From the NCBI GenBank assembly GCA_027625915.1, contig JANTQA010000023.1:23622001-23686000 (forward strand): a stretch of DNA of 64,000 nt, written 5' to 3'. The translations under genes were made by a program, and so were the position numbers. The notes under the pieces were generated by a model. That model had not been told where the DNA came from. It worked only from the letters and a program-made list of their open reading frames with translations, and ran no database searches. Source of the DNA: Anaeramoeba flamelloides (lineage: Eukaryota; Metamonada; Anaeramoebidae). Positions 54,623-64,000 of the stretch are shown here, piece after piece. Each line of letters starts with the position of its first letter. Position 1 is the stretch's first letter.

Positions 54623-57600
54623 TTACTTTTTCGAAAAAAATTTATCTTTTGAAAGTAAAATGGATCCATAATTATTCAAATAAGAATCATTATCTTTCTT
54701 GGCTTCCCAAATATTAGAACTGGGCTTGCTTGCAAAATGATTTTTTTGAAGCGAGAAAATTGGATTTGAAAAACGCTTTTGAGGAATTTCATCTAATCCT
54801 AGAGATGAGCTAAATTCCTTTAAAATTGGATTTATCTTTTTCTGTGCTTTGGGGTTTTTATTGAAAATATTGGCGAAATGATTTTCTAATTTAAAATCGG
54901 TATTAATATTCTTAGTATTTCTTGAAGTCACTGATTTGGGTGAATTGGGATTGGAACTGGAATTAAATTTAGATGTAAATGATGGTGTGGGTATGGATGA
55001 AAATTTTGGAAAATTTTGATCTGGATTATTATTTAACGATGTTTCGCTATCGTGATCGTGATCGTAATCGTAATCGCGTGACTCATAGCCATTGCCACAA
55101 GATTGTTTCAAAAATTGAAGATTTTTTGAGGGTTTTGTTCTTGTTTGAAAAAAGGAATCCAAATAATTCTTATTTAATTTCTTCTTTTGTTTTGGTTGCT
55201 TCTTTTGCTGCGGCTGCGGCTGCTTTTCTTTTTCCTGAACTTTATACTCTTTTTGTAAAGTAGGAATTGTGACTGGATCTCTATAAAAAAATGAAGGCTT
55301 TTTTAAACTTTGAAAGATATTTAATCCCGATTTTGGAAGAGAGGATGTTTTGGGGATGTTGGGTTGCAAAGTTAATGGTTGGTTTGGAATTGGTTTATTT
55401 CTTAAATTATTCGTAGTCTTTAAAAAGGTATTGTTTGTCGGAAAATCATTTAAAGAAAGACTATGAGATAATTGAAATTTTGGAGAAAATGATTGAATTT
55501 TTTCGTTTTTATTTGAAATAATATTTGTTTTTTCTTTTTGAAAAAAAATTTGTTCTTTTTTGCTGTTTTCTGCTGTTAAATTTGGGAAAATAATTTTCTT
55601 TAAATCTAAACTTTGTTTTGTTTTATTCATTTCTTTATGAGTTACTTCTTGCTTATGTTTATGTTTATTATTATTAGTTACTTCTTGTTTTTGTTTATTA
55701 CTATTACTATTACTGTTATTTCGGTTTGTTTGTTTGATAACTTTTGAATTGCTTTTTTTATCATGTTGTTTATTATTAGCATTAGTATTAATATTCTTGT
55801 TAGCATTAACATTAACATTACTACCACCCCTATTATTATTTCTCTTTGTTTGTTTGATAACCTTTGAATTTCCCTTTTTAGCTAATTGTTTATTGTTAGT
55901 AAATTTATTTTTATCGTTTTTTTTATTTAATTTCATTTCATTTGATTTTAATTTACTTTTTTTCTTTTTTTTCTCTTTATTATTAACTTTTTTTTCATTT
56001 TCTTTTGATTTTTTTTTAATAGTTTGGTTTTTTGGTTTGCTTTTATTTTGAATTTCTTTTTTATTTTGAATTTCTTTTTTTTTTTGAATTTCTTTTTTTT
56101 TTTGAATTTCTTTTTTATTTTGAATTTCTTTTTTATTTTGATTTTCTTTTTTATTTTGAATTTCTTTTTTTTTTGTAATTTTCCTTTTTTTTTCATTTTT
56201 CAAATTTTGTTTCTGATAATTATTATTGCCATTGTCATCATCAATAATTTGCTTTTTAATTCCCTTTTCTTCATCTTTTTGTATTAATTTATGATTCTTA
56301 TCCGACGTTTGTGATTTTTTTAATTCATTATTGTTTTTGGTATACGCTAAGGAAAGTTCGATATATCTCCAATCCATATATAGATGATTTTTTTGTTTTA
56401 AAGCCATTTTGGCAATTTTTTGATTTTCAAAGGCAACAAAGGCATCCCCACTTACACGATCCCCAATTGTAATAATTGAAATCCCATTTTTAAGTATTTT
56501 AAACCCTTCAAAGAAGTTTTTAATTTCCCTTTTAGTCGTTGAAAATGGTATTCCTCTCATTCTTAACACTGTCCCATAAGAAAAATTTGAGAGGAATTCT
56601 TGTGTTTTTTGGAAAAATATTTGCTTTGCAGATAATGGTTTTTCATATTGCGACGCAATGTTCATTCTACCGAAAAACATCCCATTGATCATTTTCCCAT
56701 AAACTTCATCAAATGCCTTTAAAGTTGATTTTCCTTCTTGATAATTTATAAAAGCACAGCAAGTTTCTCGAATTATTCTAATACTATTAACTTTTCCATA
56801 TTTATAAAAAATTTTTTGTAATTTTTTTTTTGTAAAATTTTGTCCCACATTACCAATCCAAATTGTGCGGTTATTTGTGATTTTCTTGGTTTGTGATTTT
56901 TCTTTTTCTTTATCTTGGTCCTTTTCTTTATCTTTTTCTTTTTCTTTGGTTTTTTCTTTTTTGATCATATTTTTATTTTCGTTTTGTTTATTTTTTTTTT
57001 TTTCCTGCTCTAATTTATTTTTCAGTTCCTTATTTTTTTCATTTCCATCTTTAGTTTTGCGATTCTGTTTCTTATTTTTTATCTTTTTCCTATTTTTTTG
57101 TATTCGATTTGCAATTTCTCTTTCTCTTTCTCTTTCTATTTCCTTTTCTTCCCCACTTTCCTTTTCCTTTTTATTGGTTAAATCTTCTTTTTTTTCTTTT
57201 TTATTGCTTAAATCTGCTTTTCTTTCTTTTTTTTTTTCTATTTCATTATTTTTTTTCATATTTCCTTTTCCTTTACTCTTCCCACTTTTTTGATTTTTTG
57301 TTGATGATTTCTCTATTTTTTTTTTATCATTTCCCCTTCCATTTTGTTTTCCTCCCCTCTTCACCCTCTCTGGTAATTTTCCCCTACCTTTTTTCTCTTT
57401 CTCTTTTTTAATCTTTCTTTCTATTTCAATTTCCTTTTCTTTAATTTCTTCAATTTTTTTTTTAATTTCTATTTCATTTTCTATTATGATTTCTTCTTCA
57501 ATCTTCTTCTTCTTTTTCTTGACTTCCAATTCTTTAATATTTTCTTTAATTTTTGCTAATTCCAATTCCTTTTCTTTAATTTTTTCTCTTATAAATTTAA

Positions 57601-60600
57601 TTTTTTCTTTTTGTTGTTGGTTAATTTGTTTATTTTTTTCATAAGAGTTTTTTAAAAATTTAATTCTTTTTTGTTTTTGTGAATTTAATCTACATGTAAT
57701 CCCATTTAATACCAAATTTAATTCTCTATTTTTTTGCCTAGCCCAACGATGAGATGGTACAGCAAAGACATCATATTCCTTCATTGAATATGAATATCTA
57801 TAAAAATCCTCTAAACTCCAATAAAACAATTTGCAAATTAAAACTTCCAATTTTCTTTTATGTTGTCGAAATTCAAATTCTTCATTTGTCATTTTATTAT
57901 TTATTATTTTTATAAATTCCTTATCTAAAAAATCTTGTTTTTTTCGAATTGGCGTTTGAATTTTAGTTTTTAATTGCTGTTCAATTGTTAAATTTAAACC
58001 AAAATTAATAAACTGTTGAATATAAGTAATAATTTTTCTTTTAATTTCCTTTTCAAAAATTATTTTCGAAAATGTTAAATTATACTTATTTTCGTCTTCG
58101 TTATTATTATTATTATTATTATTATTATTGTTGTTGTTGCTGTTATTATTGTCGTTTTCGTCGTTATTATTATTATCGTTATTATCGTTATTATCGTTAT
58201 TATCATTGTTGTTGTTGTTGGTATTGTTTTTGCTCCTGTTTTTAAAATTGTTGTTGTTGTTGTTAAATTGACTCTTATTTTCTTTATTATTATCATTTAT
58301 ATTATTATTATTATTATCATCACCATTATTATTATTTGGTTTATTAATTGATGCAATATATGAAGATAAAGGGATAAGATTTCTTAAATTTTTCTTCTTA
58401 CTATTGGGAATTTTTTTCTGATTCTTATTATTTGATTGATTAGGATTAACAGTAACTCTTTCTAATAAATGGAAAAAATTAAAATTATTTAATTCTTTTA
58501 AAATTATATTAATATGCTTTCTATTTTTTTTTTTTTTTTTCTTCTTCTTCTTTTGATTTTTACCTTTTTTTAATTTTATTTTTTCCAAAATTTCAATCAT
58601 TTGCTTTGATTCTTCTTTACAATTTTTTTCAATAAACCGTTTTAATATCACATCTGGAATAGTCAAAATTTGCTGTGCCTGTGGTAACGAGCAATTACTT
58701 TTCCAAAATGATAAAATTTTTAAATTATCAGAATTGATTAGATCCCAATTAACATTTTTCTTTATAATTTCGTTTTGGCTTTTCACTCTATGATCATTAA
58801 TTACAAATTTTTCGTTTAATTTATCATTATTATTCTTGTTATCATTATTACTGCTATTATTATTAATAGTATCATTACTTTTATTGTCTCCATTATTTGA
58901 ATGATTATTGTTTACAGAATTATTATTAAGCATAGTATTTTCTTTTTGTACCATTTTTAATAATTCTAAAGCGTCTGTATTATTTTTATTATGTAATAAA
59001 ATAAAATTTAAATCTTTGATTCCTTCTTGAAATTTTTTTTGAGCTATCAAGGCCTTTGATCTCCGAAAAACTGATTTTATATTTTTTTGATTATATTTCA
59101 AAGATTTGTTACAATCTGAAATTACTAAATCGAATTTTTGAAGTTGAATAAAGCAGGCGGCTCGATTTGAATAATAAATGGATAATTCCTCTTTAAATTG
59201 CTTTGGTGATAAATTGATTGCCTGAGTATAATATTCGATTGCCCTTTTATAATCCTGGTTTCGAAAGCAATTATTGCCCTTTTCTTTTTGATTTTTGGCT
59301 TCATTTAATTTGCGTTGTAATTTAATTTCAAATTCAATCTGATTCATTATTAAAAATTTATTCTCTGGGTTATTATCATCCCCAGAGTTTGAATTTGAAT
59401 CATAACCATCAGAATTTGAATTAGAATTATTTACATTAGAATTATTGTCATGGGAATTGCTATTGGAGTTATAGACATCTGGATTTGAATTTGAATCAGA
59501 ATATGGATTAGCATTATATTTAAAATTTACATTTGATCTGTTATGTTCATTTTTATGATTTTTATAATTAACAAAATTTTGATTATATTCTTTTTGAATC
59601 AATATTTCTTTTAACATTTTATATTCCATTTCAATTCGTTCATTTTTTGAACGCTTTTTTTTTAAACTACATATTTCTTCAATTTTTTCAATCATCTTTT
59701 TTGAAGGCTTTCTCCTTTTAATTTTCGTATTTTGTTGTCTATTATTTTTTGATTTCTTGACTTTTTTTTTTCTGTCCATTAATTTAAATAATGTTTCTTC
59801 GTTTTGGTAATTTTTTTCAAAACCAGAATAATCTTCATTTGAATATTTTGGTTTAATTAAACATTTTTGTTTCCATGTTTCTTGATTAGAAAATTTTTTT
59901 GAAATTATATTATTGTTCTTATTATTATTGTAAAATAAAATTTGATTATTTTCAATTCGAAATTCATTTAGATTTACTAATTCTGGTATGTTGTCTTCAT
60001 CAAAGAAATTTCCAAGTTTTTTTTGAAAATTATCAATTTTTTTGTTCTGATTCTGCTTTTGGTTTAAAAAATTATCTTGATCGATTTCTTTCATTTTAAT
60101 TATAATTTGTTGTTTTTTGAAATTACCATTTTGATCGATATTTTCTTTCACCACTTGGCTTTGTTCGGGGCCTTTTTTATTTTTTTGATTTGTTTCTGTT
60201 TTTATCTCATTTATATTTTGATTTCCATTTTGATTTTTTTCATTTTCATTTTGGTTTTGATTTTCATTTTCATTTTTTTTTCTATTTTCATTTTTTTCAT
60301 TTTCATTTTTATTTTGAATTTCTTTTTCGTTCTCTGTTGTATTCTTTTCTATTTCTATATCAACATTGTCATTCAAAAATAATGAATTTTTTATTGAAAT
60401 CCTTTTTTTAGATAAAAAATGCTGATAAAAAAAATTAATCCATTGCAAAGATCCAATTATTTGTTTCCAAAACTTTAAATTATACCATGTATATATTATT
60501 GCCTCTTTTTTTGAACCAATAAGATAATCTCTTTCATAAATATAATTTGTCAATTTTTTTTTCCCTAATAAATATAACGGGATTATGGAATTAATCTTCA

Positions 60601-61894
60601 TTGCCTTTTTTAATGATTCGTTTGCTAGATTTGCATATTTTAAATACTTTTTTTTAAGAGGCGATTTTATAAATTCCAATGTAATAATTTTAAAGGCAAA
60701 AAAAGCAATAATATTTAAATTGTTTCGATTTGCATTTTCTGAAATATTTTCCATTTTGAATTTTGTTTTTTTACTTTCATTTTTATTTTTTTCAATTCCT
60801 TTTTCATTATTCTTTTCCTTTCCGTTTTCCCTTTTCTTTTCATTTTGATTTTTCCTTTTGGTTTTATTGTTTTGTTGTTTTTTAATTTTTTTATTATTCT
60901 CATTTGTATCGATATTTGGTATATTTGGATCGTTTTTCAAAATTTGAAACAATTTTAGATAATTTAATAATGATTTTGTATAGAGCCAAGTGGCTGACTG
61001 ATCACCTTTAAATCTATCTAAAAGGCTTGCCAATTCTTCAAACCTTCCCAATTCCAATAAAATTGGTACAACATAGAAACGTACACCCATAGGATCAGAT
61101 TTGCACATCTCCATTAATTCGTAATACTCATATAAGGCTTCTTCTTTTTTGTTCATTCCTTTCCATAAACCTTCACGTTTTTGGGTTTGTTTTTTTGAGT
61201 TTGTTTTGACAAAAGATTTTTCAAAGATTTACAGTTGTTTTAAAAAAAGTGCGAGATAAGAAGCGTTATAAAGTTTTACCCAAACTTCTTAAAACAAGTG
61301 AATTAGACAGTTTCAAGGGAAATTTAAAAAACTTCTACTCCGAACTTTTTTAAAACAGCCTTATCAATTTAAAAGAATTTAAAAAAAGAATGTTGAGTAA
61401 ATTTTGAATTCATTTGAAAATGAAAAAAAAAAACAAAAAATTAAGTCATTTATGACCAGACACAAGGTGTATTTTTCCACCCGATTAACGAAATTAGGTT
61501 TCTTTGATTTCAATTTTAATGTTTGTCTGTTTTTAATAAATAAAAAACGAGATCTTTGGTTTTTTTTAATGTTTGAAACGGAGAATAAATGTTTTGATCG
61601 AAAAATAATTTAGAAACAAGGAAGAAGTGAAATTAAAGTGCTAAAAAAGATTAATTTCAGGATCTTGCATTATTAACCAGGTAGTTTTTTTCAAAAAAAA
61701 AAGTTAGAAATTGGAAGGTTTTATTTTTTTTGTATCAAAAAAAAAAGAACGACCAAAGTTTAGTAAAACCTAAAGCGATTCTAGAAGGTGTTTTTTTGTT
61801 TATCAAAATACTCAGAATAATTTCATTCAAAGAAGGTTTTTTAAATAAAGATCTTATTTGATCTTGTTTGTTAACATTTTTTTATTGATTATGT

Positions 61895-61927
<33 letters not shown>

Positions 61928-62272
61928 AGAATTAGAAATCTACTTACACCAAGCATGGGTATATTTAAGCATGAGGTATCTTTGAAATTTTGGTTTGTTA
62001 TAAACCCCACCATAAAGGTATGGAACAATTTGTTTCGAGATTGATTGTCTTGCAATTTCGATTGCACGATCATAAAATTTAAGTGCTTCGCCAGGCAAAA
62101 TTGACTCATCTCCTAAAACTGTTAATGCTTGAACACAATTTGAATCAATACTAAGTGCCTTTTTTGCAAGACTAGTTAGTGTTATTCGATCTGTTTCGAT
62201 TTTTAATTGCTCTTGTATTTCTTCAAGTTTGTTTAAGTGATTATGGCTATCTTTCACATATTTGTTTGTCAT
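54623..62272 (-). CDS. ST7-like/TPR/RRM/quasi-RRM fusion protein, ~2290 aa, two exons
   Basis: Exons 62272-61948 and 61170-54623; intron 61947-61171 (777 nt, GTAAGT to GTGAAG). The splice restores HAWCLWKGMNKKEEALYEYY, matching the ST7-family consensus in which a TPR helix precedes EALxxYxxM. N-terminal ST7-like TPR region: residues ~1-350, with a Lys/Asn insert at ~205-255, including YLLGKKKL and EAIIYTWYN. A canonical TPR trio follows (~718-853, GNNCFRNQDYKRAIEYYTQA), then Asn tracts, Glu/Lys coiled coil (~1290-1500), an RRM (~1542-1619, IWIGNV and CCAFINY) and a quasi-RRM of hnRNP H/ESRP type (~1635-1719, LRMRGIPF and GDAFVAFEN). The tail is low-complexity. Exon 2 is one uninterrupted frame of 6.5 kb. 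Function unknown; RNA binding is likely. Start is uncertain: the frame stays open 23 codons upstream, past a possible acceptor (TGTCTAG, ~62337). Confidence 0.85.
56039..56175. repeat. 18-bp coding minisatellite (NKKEIQ repeats)
   Basis: About eight tandem 18-bp units (plus strand TTTTGAATTTCTTTTTTA and variants) within the fusion gene, encoding a six-residue repeat N/K-K-K-E-I/N-Q on the minus strand. Units differ mainly in AAT versus AAA at the first codon. Confidence 0.9.
58096..58330. repeat. Asn/Asp-coding trinucleotide tract
   Basis: Runs of ATT, GTT and ATC triplets on the plus strand (AAT, AAC and GAT codons on the minus) within the fusion gene, giving poly-Asn with NDNND-type units. 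A similar tract in the AAA gene lies at about 25193-25325. Confidence 0.85.
61171..61947 (-). other. Intron of the ST7-like fusion gene (777 nt)
   Basis: A strong GTAAGT donor at 61947-61942, with a T run of about 25 nt in intron sense shortly downstream (61895-61920). The acceptor GTGAAG is unusual but fixed by the ST7-family alignment across it. No repeat or nested gene seen. Confidence 0.82.
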
Positions 62273-62919
62273 TAAATGATGAAAATTTGATTCAGAAGTA
62301 CTCACAAAAACAAGGTTTTGAAGATTTTTTTTCCTAGACAAAATTTGGAAAGGTTTTTAGGAAAAGCAGAAGCAACAGAAAAATAAAAAAAAAAAAATTA
62401 AATCAAAAGTAAAAGAGTGAAAAATGGTTTTTTGTTTTGTTTTTGATATTTAAAGCTAAAGAAAGGATTAAAAAAAGCAGTCTGTTATTTAAATCATGTC
62501 TTATATTTTCTTTTACAATGTGGATTTTGTATTTGAATTGGTACACGCCAAGAAATGTTGTGTGTTTTTAGTCGATTATCCATTTTTTTAATAGTTTTGT
62601 ATAAAACATTTAATTGGTTTAAGTGTCAATTCGATTTTGCAACCTTTTATTGGTATTCAAAATTTTAAATTTAGTGGACTATTTTCTAAGTTCGGGATCA
62701 GGAAATTAAAGAAATAATTTTTAAAATATTTTTGAAGCTATTAGTATTTTATGAACAAATAAAGATTTTGGTTAAGGTTGACAACCCCTCAAAAATGAAA
62801 AAATATTATCCTGCGTACTAGGTACATTGATTATTTTTTTGGTCTTACTTGATTGATATGCAACCTAATATCAATTTTAATAATTGATAAAAAAAGATAA
62901 TTTTTTTTTATTTTTACAT

Positions 62920-63250
62920 TTTTTTTTTGGAGCTTAATCTTTTCTTTTATTGTAAAGAAGAAGAATTCAAAAGGAAAAAGATCAAGTAATTACTTATTAA
63001 GACTGAGATAACGAAAAACTAAAGTATGGGTAACTTGAAAATAAAAACGAAAAAGCCAACACAAAAAATAACCAAAGGGTTAAAACAAACCACATCAAAA
63101 AAAAAAAAAAAGAAATTACAACACTTAAACAAAGATTCGCAAATAAAATAAAAGATTGATTATCAAATAAAACTAAGAAAAATTGTGGTTAACTGTGATT
63201 TTGTGGTATTCTTAAATAAATAATAGCATTTTTTTTTTTTTTTTTTTTGG
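62920..63250. repeat. Dispersed repeat G copy 3
   Basis: Words in the same order as copies 1 and 2: CAAAAGGAAAAAGATCAAGT, GGGTAACTTGAAAATAAAAA, TTACAACACTTAAAC, TTATCAAATAAA, then a T run at about 63231-63248. It lies upstream of the ST7-like gene, in the same orientation as copy 2 downstream of it. Confidence 0.6.
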
Positions 63251-63720
63251 ATCTTTTATCAATATCTTCTTAGAAACTCTTTTTAATTTTAATTTTTTCT
63301 TTTCTTTTTCTTTTTTCTTCGATTGGATTTAACAAAATTTTGTATTCATTTTTTTTTTCCCTTGGTTTTTTCTTTTCAAGTTCGATTTTTTCTTCGAAAA
63401 TCATAAAAAAAAAATTGATGAGACTACTTTCACTGAACAAGTACCAACAATAATATCTTGAGCTTAAATTTATCCACCTAAAAAACAAGTATAATGACAT
63501 ATAGAGTATAATTTACACTTCTTCAATAATCATTATAATGAAATGAATATTTAAAATTTAAGGTAATAAATTATGAATTGAGGAATAAAATCCAATCAGT
63601 TTGACAGTTGTATAAGAAAAAAAAATTTGGAGTGAATTTTCATAGAATTGACTATTTTTACAAAGAAAATGTATTTTTATTTGTAAATAAAATATGATTT
63701 TTTTAAAATTCTACACTACA

Positions 63721-63951
63721 AAACGATTTTCCAGTCAAATATAACAAATTGTTAGAAGTAAATTACTTGTGATGAAAAGGTTTGAATTTGTATTAAAGGA
63801 AAAATTTATTATATTTATTTCAAAATTCAAATCATTTTTTCACATTTTTACTTTTTTTTTTCGATTTTTTTTTGATAACGTAATTCATTTGTAAATGTTT
63901 TTTAATTACAAGATCAATAACCACTTGATAAAAACCCGTTATTTTATTAAA
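63721..63951. mobile_element. MITE B copy 5, inverted and truncated
   Basis: Begins AAACGATTTTCCAGTCAAAT (a degraded B terminus). It continues with AAATCATTTTTTCACATTTT and AATAACCACTTGATAAAAACC, matching 53210-53350, and ends where MITE A copy 4 starts. Confidence 0.6.
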
Positions 63952-64000
63952 GTCAGTTTCACTTTTAAGGCACAAACTTTCAACGAAATTTAAGGCACAA
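63952..64000. mobile_element. MITE A copy 4, cut by the window end
   Basis: Left arm only: GTCAGTTTCACTTTTAAGGC followed by ACAAACTTTCAACGAAATTT and AAGGCACAA. It is the closest to the A copy 1 sequence and lies at the break in MITE B copy 5, so it inserted into B. Confidence 0.7.

Noticed and set aside
55734-60848. Phe/Leu-rich open frames opposite the ST7-like fusion gene
   Set aside because: Antisense readings of Lys/Asn/Glu repeat codons.
63270-63500. 76-codon minus-strand frame with a basic C-terminus
   Set aside because: Lys/Glu-rich simple sequence next to repeat G; no domain and no splice partner found. It could only be judged with transcripts.

Overview
This is a very AT-rich eukaryotic nuclear window. 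It has GT-AG introns, intergenic spaces of several kilobases, long Asn/Lys/Glu low-complexity tracts in large proteins, and eukaryote-only genes (Ran, cytosolic RPS3, ISD11, an Aur1-type inositol phosphorylceramide synthase, an FHA-AAA ATPase, eukaryotic FPGS). The genes I trust use TAA or TAG stops. The base composition, poly-N/KE proteins, a YeeE/YedE thiosulfate transporter and ISD11 suggest a free-living, perhaps anaerobic protist (an Anaeramoeba-like metamonad or an amoebozoan). That assignment is inference.

Layout: RPS3 (minus, 3 exons, 1636-2811); a small orphan basic protein (plus, 6983-7441); a YeeE/YedE sulfur-transporter gene (minus, 13361-21570) in three exons, the middle one only 14 nt and the first intron 6.1 kb; a 1232-aa FHA-AAA ATPase (minus, 23464-27162) with Gln in place of the Walker B Glu; an IPC synthase (minus, 32600-33517); FPGS (plus, 38788-40473); ISD11/LYRM4 (plus, 45570-45905); Ran GTPase (plus, 4 exons, 48422-49471, with a first coding exon of probably 6 nt); and a ~2290-aa ST7-like/TPR/RRM/quasi-RRM fusion (minus, 2 exons, 54623-62272). 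Exon joins were found by reading splice sites by eye. They restore frame and conserved family motifs exactly in RPS3, YeeE, Ran exons 2-4 and the ST7 gene.

The rest is largely a graveyard of short non-coding inverted-repeat DNA transposons (MITEs). I name the families A to L here. A is a ~200-bp foldback (TIR starting CAGTCAGTT), B and C are ~550-690 bp with TCAAAGGGG-type ends, D and I are ~476 bp with Tc1/mariner-like ends and TA flanks, and E, J and L have TTAA flanks. G and H are short dispersed repeats and K is a long palindrome. Several are nested, so relative insertion order can be read directly. The clearest case lies in the 6.1-kb transporter intron: palindrome K is split at a central TTAA by J, and a third element L sits in the TTAA at one K/J junction.

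The genes are housekeeping genes and form no operon or obvious cluster. ISD11 (Fe-S assembly) and the YeeE/YedE transporter are both sulfur-related but 24 kb apart. I saw no tRNA, rRNA, CRISPR array, retroelement or virus-like element.
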